In this document: positions 28,077 to 37,551 of the stretch, in pieces | How the letters are laid out: every line of letters starts with the position of its first letter | Numbering within the stretch: the stretch's first letter is position 1 | Assembly (NCBI GenBank): GCA_947259375.1 | Contig: CAMYLZ010000003.1 | Coordinates: forward strand, 1-64,000 | From: an uncultured Parvularculaceae bacterium | GTDB taxonomy: Bacteria > Pseudomonadota > Alphaproteobacteria > Caulobacterales > Parvularculaceae | Direction of reading: 5' to 3' | Length of the DNA stretch: 64,000 bases | Notes under the pieces: model-generated | The model's input: the letters and a program-made list of their open reading frames with translations, nothing else | What the model was told of the DNA's origin: nothing | Databases searched by the model: none | Translations under genes and position numbers: made by a program

Positions 28077-28322
28077 GCTTACTCGTTCCTCGCTATTCGT
28101 TCGCACTCGCGCCGTTCAAATCGCCGCTTGCCCCGACAATCAAGCAAAATTGCGGCCGGGCGGCCGGAAACCACCGGCAAGCGTCGCGATTCGCCGATCT
28201 TTCCATTTGTTAAGCCGCTCGGCGTCTCTAGTATAGGGCGAGGATGTTTACTTTATGACGGCCTTTGATATTCCGCATCCGGCGAAGCGGGGGCTTTTGC
28301 CGATCACCGGAGACGATCAGCC

Positions 28323-28838
28323 ATGTGTTTACGTCTGCTTGTGCTATGCCTGTTGACCGCGTTTGCGCCCGCTGCGGCGGGAGCCGACGATTCGCGCGGC
28401 GCGCCGGCGACCTTCGGTTATATTGAGAACGTGTTTGTCGGCAATCTCGGCCTTGAGATGAAAGGCAAGCTCGACACCGGCGCCGATTCGAGTTCCGTGC
28501 ACGCCTTTAATGTCGAAATCTACAAGCGCGGCCAGCGCGACAATTGGGTCAAGTTCCGGCTGGTGGGCAAGGATGGGCGCTCAATCCGTTATGACCAGAA
28601 TGTCGTTCGTTTCGTGCATATCAAAACCAAGACTGGCGGAACGTTGCGCCGCCCTGTCATTCATCTGCCATTGTGTATCGGCGGCAAGCGCGCGCGGGCG
28701 GAGGTTAATCTCGCTGACCGCGGCGACTTTGAATATGACATTTTGATTGGCCGCGAATTCCTGGCGAGCCGAATTCTTGTCGATTCGAGTCGGACCTTTA
28801 TGGCGCAGGAAGACTGCGAGCCCGTCGATGAAGATTAG
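28323..28838 (+). CDS. Retropepsin-like protease (RimB/Zn_protease family), secreted
   Basis: The 171-residue protein starts with a signal peptide (LRLLVLCLLTAFAPAAAGA), so it is periplasmic. The aspartic-protease-like core has KLDTGADSSSVHA near 44-56, followed by VVRFVHIKTK, RPVIHLPLCIGGK and DILIGREFL, as in the family long annotated as an ATP-dependent zinc protease. The DTGA motif supports a retropepsin fold. Its end overlaps the next gene by 11 bases, beginning the three-gene retropepsin/7TM/ATP-grasp module. The substrate is unknown. Confidence 0.85.
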   Translation: MCLRLLVLCLLTAFAPAAAGADDSRGAPATFGYIENVFVGNLGLEMKGKLDTGADSSSVHAFNVEIYKRGQRDNWVKFRLVGKDGRSIRYDQNVVRFVHIKTKTGGTLRRPVIHLPLCIGGKRARAEVNLADRGDFEYDILIGREFLASRILVDSSRTFMAQEDCEPVDED

Positions 28839-30372
28839 AATTCGTCACGCGACAATACTGGGCCTTGCGCTCATCGCGGTCGGCGCCGTCGTGTTTTTGA
28901 TCAAATCAGCGGTTTTGCAATATCCACTGCGTCCGGATGCGCGCGCGCTTCTCTGGGATTTTGAAATCTACCTGGAATTCGAAGGCCGGAATGCGCCGGC
29001 CCGGATCGAGGCTTATATTCCCGCGCGCGATGTCGAACGCGCTTTTCCGCATGAAGAGTTTTACAGCGGCTCGTTCGGGCTGAGCCTGATCAATGAAGCG
29101 CGCTCGCCAAACCGTCAGGCGGTGTGGACCTATCGCTACCCGGACAGCAAAAAGGTCTTGCGCTATGCGACGCAGACGCTGGGCGAGACCGTGTCGACGC
29201 CATTGCCGCTGGCCTTTCGCGAATCCGAGCCGCAAGTCATCCCGTTCGAGGCCGACCCGGTCAAGCGCCAGGCGTTTATCGTTTGGTCCGGCAATTTGCG
29301 CCAGCGCTCGGCGGATGCCCGCTCTTTTGCGACGCTGGCGCTGCAATCGGCGTTCGAGACCCGCGCCGATAATGAGCAATATGCTGATGAAGTGGCGGCG
29401 CTGCTGGGCGACGATACAAGCGTACAGGGGCGGCTGTTGCTGGCGCAGCAGCTTTTACAGTCGCAAGGCGTGCCGGCGCGGATCGCCAATGGCGTTTATC
29501 TTTCCGATGCTCGCCGCCGGGTGGAGACCCGCCATTGGCTTGAATATCACGTGGATGGCGAGGACTTCCGCTATTTTCCCGAAGGAACGCCGGACCGGTT
29601 TTTTACGGTCTGGTACGGTCCGCGTCCGCTGGTAAATGCCGCTGGCGTTGACGATCTCGACATTCAGGTGGCGTTGCGCTCGCGCGAAACCTCTGCGGCG
29701 GCGATTGCTGAAAACGCCCCCGGCCGTCTCGGTGATTTCGGCCGGTCGTTTGGTTTCGCCAACTTGCCTTTGACGACGCAGCTTGTGTTTCAGGTGCTGG
29801 TGACGATCCCCGTCGGCATTACGATCTTGGTATTCCTCCGCCAGTTCATCGGCTTCAAGACACTCGGTACGTTCATGCCGGTGCTGATCGGCATCGCCTT
29901 TCGCGAGACCGCGCTGTTGAACGGCATTTTGCTGTTCTCGCTGTTAATCGCGCTTGGCCTGACCCTTCGATTCTATCTGGAGCGCTTGCATCTCCTTCTG
30001 GTGCCGCGTCTCGCGGTGGTGTTGATTTTCATCGTTCTCGCCATGGCGGGGATCACTCTTGCTCTCACCGGCGCCAATCAGGCGATCGGGTTGTCGATTT
30101 CGCTGTTTCCCATGGTGATTCTCACCATGACGATCGAGCGCATGTCGATTGTATGGGAGGAAAGTTCCGCCGGCGAGGCGATCAAACAGGGCGCGGGCAG
30201 CCTTGCCGTGGCCGCCATAACCTATCTCGCCATGACCAATGCGATGGTCGAATATCTGATGTATCAGTTTCCCGAACTGCTCTTTGTGCTGATGGGGAGT
30301 TGCGTGCTCATGGGCCGCTTTACGGGGCTGCGTCTGTCGGAGCTCTGGCGTTTCCGCGCGCTGGCGGGGTAG
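28828..30372 (+). CDS. Inactive transglutaminase fused to 7TM domain
   Basis: The 514-residue protein has an N-terminal membrane anchor (ILGLALIAVGAVVFLI), a large periplasmic part with a transglutaminase-like fold (about 60-300: LLLAQQLLQSQGVPARIANG, HWLEYHV) that lacks the catalytic Cys, and seven C-terminal membrane helices from about 320 to 510 (TIPVGITILVFLRQFIGF, TLGTFMPVLIGIAF). This matches the 7TM_transglut_inact arrangement. ATG 28828 lies inside the protease gene; an upstream extension to 28747 is open but improbable. It is followed four bases later by the ATP-grasp gene. Confidence 0.88.
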   Translation: MKIRIRHATILGLALIAVGAVVFLIKSAVLQYPLRPDARALLWDFEIYLEFEGRNAPARIEAYIPARDVERAFPHEEFYSGSFGLSLINEARSPNRQAVWTYRYPDSKKVLRYATQTLGETVSTPLPLAFRESEPQVIPFEADPVKRQAFIVWSGNLRQRSADARSFATLALQSAFETRADNEQYADEVAALLGDDTSVQGRLLLAQQLLQSQGVPARIANGVYLSDARRRVETRHWLEYHVDGEDFRYFPEGTPDRFFTVWYGPRPLVNAAGVDDLDIQVALRSRETSAAAIAENAPGRLGDFGRSFGFANLPLTTQLVFQVLVTIPVGITILVFLRQFIGFKTLGTFMPVLIGIAFRETALLNGILLFSLLIALGLTLRFYLERLHLLLVPRLAVVLIFIVLAMAGITLALTGANQAIGLSISLFPMVILTMTIERMSIVWEESSAGEAIKQGAGSLAVAAITYLAMTNAMVEYLMYQFPELLFVLMGSCVLMGRFTGLRLSELWRFRALAG

Positions 30373-30376
30373 GGCG

Positions 30377-31312
30377 ATGCTGAAAACCTATCAGGCGCTG
30401 CGAAGGAATGGGGTTATCGGCATCAATGAACGCAATGTGCGTTTCGTCAATGCGCTGAACGAGCGCAAATTCCTGATCCGCGTCGATGACAAGGAATTGA
30501 CGAAAGAGCTCGCGAATGCCGCGGACATTCCAACGCCGACGCTCTACGGCGTTATCAAGAACGCCCGCGACATGAAGCGGCTGCCCGAATTCATCGGCCA
30601 TGCGGACGGCTTCGTGATCAAACCCGCCATGGGTTCGCAAGGCAAAGGCATCATCGTTGTCGAGAGTCCGCTGAAAGGCGGCTGGCGCCTCGCTTCTGGG
30701 CGGCGCGTCGATATGGAGGCGATGACCTATCAGATCAACAACATGCTGTCGGGCATGTATTCACTCGGCGGCCAGCCGGACAAGGCATTGATCGAATACA
30801 GGGTGAAGTTCGATGATGTGTTCGGTCAAGTCTCCTATAAGGGCGTGCCCGACATTCGCGTCATTGTGCTTAAAGGCGTGCCGGTATTCGCCATGTTGCG
30901 GCTGCCGACATCCGAATCCGACGGCAAGGCGAACTTGCACAAAGGCGGCGTCGGTGTTGGGCTGGACCTTGCGACAGGCATTACTCAGCGCGCCATGCAA
31001 TTCGACCAGTTGATCGATATTCATCCGGACACGGCGCACCCGCTTGAAGGCATTCAGACGCCATATTGGGACGAGATTTTGTTGATGGCGGCGAAATCCT
31101 ATGACGTGACGGGGCTGGGTTATGTGGGCGTTGACGTGGTGCTTGACCGTGAGCGCGGGCCGCTTTTGCTGGAGCTGAATGCGCGGCCCGGTATTTCGAT
31201 CCAGATCGCCAACCGCAAGGGGTTGCGCTTTGTACTCGACAAGGCCGAGGCGCTTGGTCGGAATGCCAAAACGCCGGAGGAACGCGTGGCGATTGCAAAA
31301 AGCCTGGGATGA
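30377..31312 (+). CDS. RimK-like ATP-grasp ligase (alpha-L-glutamate ligase-related)
   Basis: The 311-residue protein carries ATP-grasp features: the phosphate-binding loop KPAMGSQGKGIIVV near 76-90, a central EYRVKFDDVFG strand, LHKGGVGVGLDL and the metal-binding end GVDVVLDRERGPLLLELNARPG with Glu and Asn ligands. The ligase family adds amino acids, often glutamate, to a carboxylate. The conserved partners are a secreted protease and a 7TM transglutaminase-like protein, so the product may be a modified peptide or envelope component; that is inference. It converges with the GMC gene four bases away. Confidence 0.87.
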   Translation: MLKTYQALRRNGVIGINERNVRFVNALNERKFLIRVDDKELTKELANAADIPTPTLYGVIKNARDMKRLPEFIGHADGFVIKPAMGSQGKGIIVVESPLKGGWRLASGRRVDMEAMTYQINNMLSGMYSLGGQPDKALIEYRVKFDDVFGQVSYKGVPDIRVIVLKGVPVFAMLRLPTSESDGKANLHKGGVGVGLDLATGITQRAMQFDQLIDIHPDTAHPLEGIQTPYWDEILLMAAKSYDVTGLGYVGVDVVLDRERGPLLLELNARPGISIQIANRKGLRFVLDKAEALGRNAKTPEERVAIAKSLG

Positions 31313-31315
31313 AGG

Positions 31316-32932
31316 TCACCCGTTTTTCATCATATCCGCCGCTTTTTCCGCGATCATAATGGTCGGGGCGTTGGTGTTGCCGGAGATAAGATAGGGCATG
31401 ACCGAGGCGTCGACGACGCGCAGGCCGTCAACGCCTTTCACTTTCAGCGCCGTGTCGACGACCGCGTCGTCGCCGGTTCCCATGCGGCATGTGCCGACAG
31501 GATGATAGATGGTGTCCGAGCGCGCGCGAATATCCGCCTCAAGCGCCTGGTCGTCCGCCGGCTCGTCTAGGTAAAGCCGCTTGCCGCGCAGTTTGCGCAA
31601 GGCCGGCGCGTCAAAAATCCGCTCGATGATGCGCGCGCCTTTTTTGAGACGGCACAAATCATCTCCTTGGCTCAAAAAATTCGGATCGATCACCGGCGCT
31701 GCCGCGGGGTCGGGCGAGGCGAGGCGCACCGTGCCGCGCGATTTCGGCCGCAACACGCAGATATGGCAGGAAACGCCGCCGCCGAGATGGCGCTTGCGGC
31801 CATGATCATCGACAAGGCCCGGAATGAAATGAAGCTGGATATCCGGCTCAAGCTCGCTCGGGTCGGTTTTCAGAAAACCGCCGCATTCGGCAAGGTTCGA
31901 CGTGAACGGCCCTTCATGCCGCTTGCGATAGGCGGAAAGGGCGGGCAAGGCCCGCATCATCATGCCCACATGCATGCCGATCGAATCGGGCGATGACGAT
32001 TTGTAAAGCGCGGTCCAGTCGAGATGGTCCTGCAGGTTTTCACCGACATTCGAATTGTCGACGACGACATCAAGCCCGTGCTCGCGCAGATGCGCCGCCG
32101 GGCCAATGCCGGACAGCATCAAGAGTTGCGGCGACTGGAACGCGCCGGCGGCGAGAATGACCTCGCGCTTGGCGGTGACGGCTTTACGCGCGCCCTGGTG
32201 AATGAGTTCAACGCCCGTCGCGCGTTGTGCGTCGAAGACTACACGCTCCGTATGCGAATCGGTGAAGACAGCGACATTTTCGCGCTCGCTCGCCGGGTGC
32301 AGATAGGCTTTGGCGGCGGAACAGCGCTGGCCGTCGCGCTGAGTCACCTGATAATAGCCCATGCCCTCCTGCGACTTGCCGTTGAAGTCAGTATTGGACG
32401 GCAACTGGCATTCGCCAGCGGCGAGCAGAAAGGCGTCCGAGAGCGGGTTCTTGTATTTGAGGTCCGAGACCGAAAGCGGGCCGCCGACCGCGTGCAGGCC
32501 GTTCGCCCCGCGCGCATTGTCTTCGGCTTTCAGAAAGTAGGGAAGCACCTCGTCCCAGGACCAGCCTGGCGCGCCATGGGCGGCCCAGCGATCATAGTCG
32601 AATTTCGAACCGCGAATATAGATCATCGCGTTGATCGAGCTTGACCCGCCCAGTGTGCGGCCGCGCGGTTGAAATCCGCGCCGCCCGTTAAGGTGCTTTT
32701 GGGGCGCCGTTTCAAACCGCCAGTTGAGCGGGCTGTTCTTGCCGTAAAACGCAAAGCCGATCGGGGCGGCGATCAGCGGATTGTCATCGGCGCCGCCGGC
32801 TTCCAGGACGCATACGGAAACAGATGGGTCTTCGCTCAATCGCGCAGCGAGCGTGCAGCCGGCGGAGCCCGCGCCGACGATTACATAATCAAATTCGCCC
32901 AGCGTTTTGCGGGCGCCATTCGTGTTTTTCAT
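31316..32932 (-). CDS. GMC-family FAD oxidoreductase (choline/alcohol dehydrogenase-like)
   Basis: The 538-residue flavoprotein has the FAD motif [20 protein letters not shown] near 15-34, the GMC signature [18 protein letters not shown] near 90, and the catalytic end region [10 protein letters not shown] with the active His and a later Asn in [16 protein letters not shown]. The closest-looking types are BetA choline dehydrogenase and AlkJ alcohol dehydrogenase; the substrate cannot be fixed. Upstream on the same strand, six bases away, is an aldehyde dehydrogenase, so the pair could oxidise an alcohol to the acid in two steps. Confidence 0.9.
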   Translation of the reverse strand: MKNTNGARKTLGEFDYVIVGAGSAGCTLAARLSEDPSVSVCVLEAGGADDNPLIAAPIGFAFYGKNSPLNWRFETAPQKHLNGRRGFQPRGRTLGGSSSINAMIYIRGSKFDYDRWAAHGAPGWSWDEVLPYFLKAEDNARGANGLHAVGGPLSVSDLKYKNPLSDAFLLAAGECQLPSNTDFNGKSQEGMGYYQVTQRDGQRCSAAKAYLHPASERENVAVFTDSHTERVVFDAQRATGVELIHQGARKAVTAKREVILAAGAFQSPQLLMLSGIGPAAHLREHGLDVVVDNSNVGENLQDHLDWTALYKSSSPDSIGMHVGMMMRALPALSAYRKRHEGPFTSNLAECGGFLKTDPSELEPDIQLHFIPGLVDDHGRKRHLGGGVSCHICVLRPKSRGTVRLASPDPAAAPVIDPNFLSQGDDLCRLKKGARIIERIFDAPALRKLRGKRLYLDEPADDQALEADIRARSDTIYHPVGTCRMGTGDDAVVDTALKVKGVDGLRVVDASVMPYLISGNTNAPTIMIAEKAADMMKNG

Positions 32933-32938
32933 ATTGCC

Positions 32939-34387
32939 CTAGATGATTTTCCGAATGAGAGAGACAAGTTTTCCGGTTTTCTCCGTATAAGGCGGGTGAA
33001 GCAGCGAACCGCTGGCGAAGCGGCTTTGGTAGAAAACCGGTTTCATATGCGAGAAAGTGACAAAACCGGCCTCGCCATGATAGGCGCCCGAGCCGCTCTG
33101 CCCGACCCCGCCAAAGGGAAGGTTCTCTTGCGCCACATGCATCAGTGAATCATTGATTGTTACGCCGCCGGAAACGGTTTCATCCAGCACCTTGTCGCGG
33201 GCTTCCGCATCCTTGCCGTACCAGTATAGCGCCAGCGGCCGCTCGCCCTTATTGACATGGGCGACAGCGTCTTCCGCCGATGCGACGGGCAGGATCGGCA
33301 GGATCGGCCCAAAGACCTCTTCTCGCATAACGCCGAGATCTAGCGGCGGGTCGATGATCAGAGTCAGCGGCAGCTTGCGCTGCGGATGCAAGGCGTTTGA
33401 CGAGCCGATTTCCGAAATCGTCGCGCCGCGGTCGCGGGCCTCATTGGCGAGCGCTTTCAAGCGGTCGAAATGCCGGTCCGAAATGATCGAGGCGTAATCA
33501 TCTGTCGTGTCGATCGCCGGGTAGAGGATGCGTGCGGCGTTGGCGATGGCGTCGGCGGTCTGGTCCAGCGAATCTTTCGGGGCAAGCACATAATCGGGCG
33601 CGACGCAGGTTTGCCCGGCATTCAGCATCTTGCCGTAAGCGATAGATTTTGCCGCCGCGTCGAGGTTGGCGCTTTTGTCTATGATCGCCGGCGATTTGCC
33701 GCCAAGTTCAAGCGTTACAGGCGTCAGGTTTTTCGCCGCCGCTTCGGCGACGCGCCGTCCCACAGAGGTGGAGCCGGTGAACAGGAGGTGATCGAACGGC
33801 GTTTGCGCGAAAGCGACGCCCGTTTCGACGCCGCCGGTGACGATGGCGAGGTCGCGCTCCTCGAACGCTGCGGCGACGGTTTCTTTCATCACTTCGCTGA
33901 GGCGCGGCGTCAGTTCGCTTGGCTTGATGATCACCCGATTACCGGCGGCGAGCGCGGCGACGGCCGGCGCAAAAGCGAGCTGCAGCGGATAGTTCCAGGG
34001 TGCAATGATGCCGACGACGCCCAGCGGCTGCGGTTCGATGCGGCTTTTGGCTGGTAGGAAATGCAAAGGCGTCGCAACCCCGCGCGGGCGCATCCAGCGC
34101 TTGAGGTTATTCCTTGCGAGTTTGGCGCCGGCGATGGCGACGATGATTTCCGCGATCAGCGTTTCATATCGCGAGCGGTTGCCGAAATCTGCGTTGATCG
34201 CCGCGATGAATTTGTCCTCATGCGCTTCGAGCAGGCGGATCAATCGTGCGAGATTAGCGGCCCGTTCGTCATAGGAGGGGAAGGGCGCTTGCGCATAGGC
34301 GGCCTTTTGCAACGCAAAAAGCCGCTTCAGCTCGGTTTCTCCGTCAGTCATATCGCTTCTGCGCGTATGGGCCGTGTCCGCGGGCAT
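32939..34387 (-). CDS. Aldehyde dehydrogenase (coniferyl-aldehyde dehydrogenase type)
   Basis: The 482-residue enzyme has the NAD-linked ALDH motifs IAPWNYPLQL, FTGSTSVGRRVA, catalytic Glu in LELGGKSP and catalytic Cys in NAGQTCVAPDYVL. The APDY variant and overall length fit the class-3-like/coniferyl-aldehyde group. The C-terminal LVSLIRKII helix suggests membrane association. ATG 34387 follows AAGGA by seven bases and is preferred to a start 12 codons upstream. It precedes the GMC oxidoreductase in the same operon. Confidence 0.88.
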   Translation of the reverse strand: MPADTAHTRRSDMTDGETELKRLFALQKAAYAQAPFPSYDERAANLARLIRLLEAHEDKFIAAINADFGNRSRYETLIAEIIVAIAGAKLARNNLKRWMRPRGVATPLHFLPAKSRIEPQPLGVVGIIAPWNYPLQLAFAPAVAALAAGNRVIIKPSELTPRLSEVMKETVAAAFEERDLAIVTGGVETGVAFAQTPFDHLLFTGSTSVGRRVAEAAAKNLTPVTLELGGKSPAIIDKSANLDAAAKSIAYGKMLNAGQTCVAPDYVLAPKDSLDQTADAIANAARILYPAIDTTDDYASIISDRHFDRLKALANEARDRGATISEIGSSNALHPQRKLPLTLIIDPPLDLGVMREEVFGPILPILPVASAEDAVAHVNKGERPLALYWYGKDAEARDKVLDETVSGGVTINDSLMHVAQENLPFGGVGQSGSGAYHGEAGFVTFSHMKPVFYQSRFASGSLLHPPYTEKTGKLVSLIRKII

Positions 34388-34632
34388 GTGAGATTCCTTG
34401 TTGGAAGAACAAGAGACGCGCAAGTCTAGAACAACTTTCGGGCAAGTCTACTGTCTTGTGCGGCTGGTCTCGCCACCGCCGATATTGTGATGAAGCGTAT
34501 GGAGAGGCCAGGGGCGAAGCCACAACAGTCGCTGGTTCGTATAAGGAAGGATTGATCGGCATGTCGGCGCGTTGCGAACCGGAATAAGATCGGCGCTTGG
34601 CGCGCGCCCCGCCATTGCCTAACATCGCATTT

Positions 34633-35568
34633 ATGACAACGCGATACATGGAAAATGTCCTGCCGGCGCTCAAGGCGTGGCGCAAGGTCGGCCGCAAGAC
34701 CGCGCTGGCGACGCTGGTGCGTATCAACGGCTCCTCGCCGCGACCGCTGGGCAGCCAAATGGCGGTTGCGGATAGCGGCGAGGCGGCGGGACTGATCACC
34801 GGGGGCTGTGCTGAGGCGGCGATCATCGCCGAAGCGCGCGCGGCGATAGAAGCCGGTGAAAACCTCTGCATTCGGTACGGCGCGGGCTCGCCTTACATGG
34901 ATATACGGCTGCCCTGCGGGTCGGGAATTGACGTTTTCTTCGATGTCTCGATGGCCGATGAAAAGCTTGACGCCTTATTGGCGGCACAGTCGGCGCGGCG
35001 CCGGGCGTTGCTGCATTTTGATCTTGAAGGGCTTGCAACGCGCGTTTCTGCCGATTGGGATGAAGTGAATTCCGGCGGTTATGTGAAACGCTACGATCCG
35101 GTCGTGCGGGTGCTCGCGATCGGCAAAGGGTTCATCGTTCCTTTTGTGGCGCAGATGGCCGCCGCCGCGCAGTGCGAGGCGCATGTTTACTCGCCGGAGC
35201 AAGAAACCCTCACTCTGGCGCAATCGGCATGCACGCGCATTACGCATCTCACCCATGATCGTCAGTTCGACCCGTCGATAATAGACGCCGCGACGGCCGT
35301 CCTGCTGCTGTTTCACGAGCACGAATGGGAGGCGCATTTTCTCGAAGCAGCGCTGCGTTCCGATTGCTTTTACATCGGCGCGCTCGGCAGCCGGCGCACC
35401 CATGCGGACCGGCTGGCGCTGATGCGCGAGCGCGGGATCGATGAGGCGAGCCTTGCCCGAATTCGCGGACCGGTCGGTCTTGATATCGGCGCCAAATCGC
35501 CGCCGGAGATCGCCATTTCGATCCTTGCAGAAATCATTGAAACCTATCGCGCGCGGGTAGCGACATGA
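34633..35568 (+). CDS. XdhC/CoxI family molybdenum cofactor protein
   Basis: The protein has the XdhC N-terminal element (ALATLVRINGSSPRPLGSQM and GLITGGCAEAAI) and a C-terminal Rossmann region with RVLAIGKGF and the hallmark FYIGALGSRRTHADRL near 250. XdhC proteins mature molybdopterin hydroxylases such as xanthine dehydrogenase and CO dehydrogenase. ATG 34633 is the first with family support; ATG 34648 is possible. The stop overlaps the mocA-like start by four bases. No molybdenum hydroxylase structural gene lies in the window. Confidence 0.88.
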   Translation: MTTRYMENVLPALKAWRKVGRKTALATLVRINGSSPRPLGSQMAVADSGEAAGLITGGCAEAAIIAEARAAIEAGENLCIRYGAGSPYMDIRLPCGSGIDVFFDVSMADEKLDALLAAQSARRRALLHFDLEGLATRVSADWDEVNSGGYVKRYDPVVRVLAIGKGFIVPFVAQMAAAAQCEAHVYSPEQETLTLAQSACTRITHLTHDRQFDPSIIDAATAVLLLFHEHEWEAHFLEAALRSDCFYIGALGSRRTHADRLALMRERGIDEASLARIRGPVGLDIGAKSPPEIAISILAEIIETYRARVAT

Positions 35569-36188
35569 ACCAGCGTGGAAGCCTTGCGCCTTTTGCGGCG
35601 ATCCTTGTCGCGGCTGGACGCTCGGCGCGGTTTGGCGACGGGGACAAGCTCAATGCGCGCATCGGCGCAAAATCAGTGATTGAACACGCCGCCGCGCCCT
35701 TGTTGACGCTCGATTTCGGCGCCGTCATCATCGTTTCAGGCGATAATAACGATATGGTGCGCGCGCTCTTCAGCGATGCGCGCGTAACCCATATCGTCAA
35801 CCGTACAGGCGGCATGGGGGCGTCGATTGCCGCGGGCGCGCGGGCTGTTGCGCCTGATGCACGCGGCGTTTTCATCTGCCTTGGGGATATGCCGCTAGTC
35901 AGTTGCGGTGTTTATCGAGCGCTTGCTCAAGCCTTGGAGGCCGATCCATATGCGGGTGCGGTCGCGCCCTTTCATGAAGGCCAGCGAGGGCATCCGGTGC
36001 TGTTTGGTGGAAGCAGCCTCGGCGCGCTCCAGGCGCTGCGCGGCGATGACGGCGCGCGGTCGGTTCTGAGGCAAGGCGGGTTCCGCCTGGCGAAAGTGCC
36101 GGCCGACGACGACGTGCTATTCGATATCGACACGCAGGCCGACTTGACAGAAGCGCGCCGCTGCATGGCGGCGCGCGATCCGACCTAG
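35565..36188 (+). CDS. MocA-like molybdenum cofactor nucleotidyltransferase
   Basis: The 207-residue protein has the nucleotidyltransferase opening ILVAAGRSARFGDGDKL, NRTGGMGASIAAGA, the metal-binding CLGDMPLV and FDIDTQADL near the end. This is the MobA/MocA pattern; MocA cytidylates molybdopterin to form the MCD cofactor of hydroxylases. Overlap with the xdhC-like gene supports a shared job in cofactor supply. The nucleotide, CTP or GTP, is not provable by eye. It ends four bases into the convergent hydrolase gene. Confidence 0.86.
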   Translation: MNQRGSLAPFAAILVAAGRSARFGDGDKLNARIGAKSVIEHAAAPLLTLDFGAVIIVSGDNNDMVRALFSDARVTHIVNRTGGMGASIAAGARAVAPDARGVFICLGDMPLVSCGVYRALAQALEADPYAGAVAPFHEGQRGHPVLFGGSSLGALQALRGDDGARSVLRQGGFRLAKVPADDDVLFDIDTQADLTEARRCMAARDPT

Positions 36189-37228
36189 CTGCGTTTCAGG
36201 AACTCGATGACGCGCGCGGCGATTTCCTGCGGCGCATCTTCCGGGCTGTAATGCCCGGCGCCTTTGATCAGATGCGCTTCGCCTTGCGGGAATGCCGTGT
36301 GGAAGAGCGGCAGAAATTCGTCCGCATGCAAGGTGCGGTCTTTAGCGCCCCATAAGGCGAGCGCCGGTTTTTCGCCAATCTCAGCAGCGACGCGCGCATC
36401 GGGCGTCTCAAATGCATGCTTGCCGATGGCGAAGCCTTTCGCCCAGCCGATGGCGCCCGCCGTATGCGCCGGGGTCGGGAAAGGCGCGCGATAGGCCGCG
36501 AGCCAATCGTCAGTAATGATCTCGTTCCGCTCAAAGCCGTTCAGTTTAAGCGTCGACAGGATATTGTAATCGAGATGGCGCAAGACCTCTTCAAGCGTTC
36601 CGGCCTCTTGCGCTTGCAATATCCACTGGAACCACGGCGCCTTGCCGGCATTCGCCGTCAGCCGGTCGATGAGGTCCGCCTGGCCGAGCGGCGTCGGTCC
36701 GTTTACCGAGACGATGCGTTTGATCCGCTCCGGATGGCGAATCGCCAGACCCATGCCTGTCGGACCGCCGAAATCGTGCATCACGAGCGTGATATTGTTA
36801 AGATCATTGGCGAGGACGAAACGTTCGAGATTGTCGATATGGTCCTGCAGCCAATAGGTGCGGTCTTGCGGCGTTTCGGATTTGCCAAATCCCATGTGAT
36901 CGACGGCGATCACCCGCGCATGCTTCGCCCACTGAGGAATGAGTTTGCGATAAAGATACCCCCAGCTCGGCTCGCCATGCAGGAGGAGCAGCGTTTCCGG
37001 CCCGGCGCCTTCCTCAACATAATGCATGGCGAAGCCGGGTGCATCGCTGTAGCGGGCCGCGAATGGCCATGTGCCGCCAAATGTTTCCGCCGCATCGACC
37101 GCCGGGGGCGTGGTCTTGGCGCCGTTCGCGCTCGTCGATGCGCTTGCACGCGCCCCTGCCGTCGTCAGTGCGGCGGCGCTGGCGCAGGCAGCGGCGTGAA
37201 AGATCGAGCGGCGAGAAAAATTCAGCAT
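36185..37228 (-). CDS. Tat-exported haloalkane dehalogenase-like alpha/beta hydrolase
   Basis: The N terminus is a twin-arginine signal (FSRRSIFHAAACASAAALT) giving export to the periplasm. The hydrolase domain shows HGEPSWGYLYRK (oxyanion loop), nucleophile Asp in VMHDFGGPTG and catalytic His in GAGHYSPEDAP. The Asp nucleophile puts it with haloalkane dehalogenases and epoxide hydrolases. The Trp that usually follows the nucleophile in dehalogenases is Phe, and the Asn in the first loop is Glu, so dehalogenation is uncertain. ATG 37228 has GAGGAG eight bases upstream. Confidence 0.82.
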   Translation of the reverse strand: MLNFSRRSIFHAAACASAAALTTAGARASASTSANGAKTTPPAVDAAETFGGTWPFAARYSDAPGFAMHYVEEGAGPETLLLLHGEPSWGYLYRKLIPQWAKHARVIAVDHMGFGKSETPQDRTYWLQDHIDNLERFVLANDLNNITLVMHDFGGPTGMGLAIRHPERIKRIVSVNGPTPLGQADLIDRLTANAGKAPWFQWILQAQEAGTLEEVLRHLDYNILSTLKLNGFERNEIITDDWLAAYRAPFPTPAHTAGAIGWAKGFAIGKHAFETPDARVAAEIGEKPALALWGAKDRTLHADEFLPLFHTAFPQGEAHLIKGAGHYSPEDAPQEIAARVIEFLKRS

Positions 37229-37551
37229 ACGGGGTGCTCCTCATGCGTCGGCATTTTGCGCAAAGGCGCGGCCATAGGGGGACTGCCTCGCGCCAGACAA
37301 AACCAGATGATTGCTGACTGATGGTCAGATAGGCGCCGGCGCGCCTGCTACCAGATATCGCGACTTCACATTCATGCGACAATGCCGTGCGCCGCGTCGG
37401 TTTTGGCATTCGGAACATGAAATGGAAAAATTTGAAAGCAATGGGACGCGCCTGCCTGTCTAATGCAGCGAAGACGGAAGCGGCCGCCCTCTCAAGCAAA
37501 ATGGTGATGCTCCTCCCACATCACTGCTTCCCCCGGTCGCTTCCGTCCGGA
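37229..37551. other. 323-bp gap between hydrolase and AraC genes
   Basis: Both flanking genes read on the minus strand. The part next to 37228 should hold the promoter of the Tat-exported hydrolase, but I see no convincing hexamer pair. Overlapping short frames lack a ribosome site and look non-coding. No hairpin with a T tract was found after the AraC stop. Confidence 0.4.

Noticed and set aside
28107-28322. glmS ribozyme upstream of glmS
   Set aside because: The leader shows no recognisable ribozyme core, and the element is known from Gram-positive bacteria.
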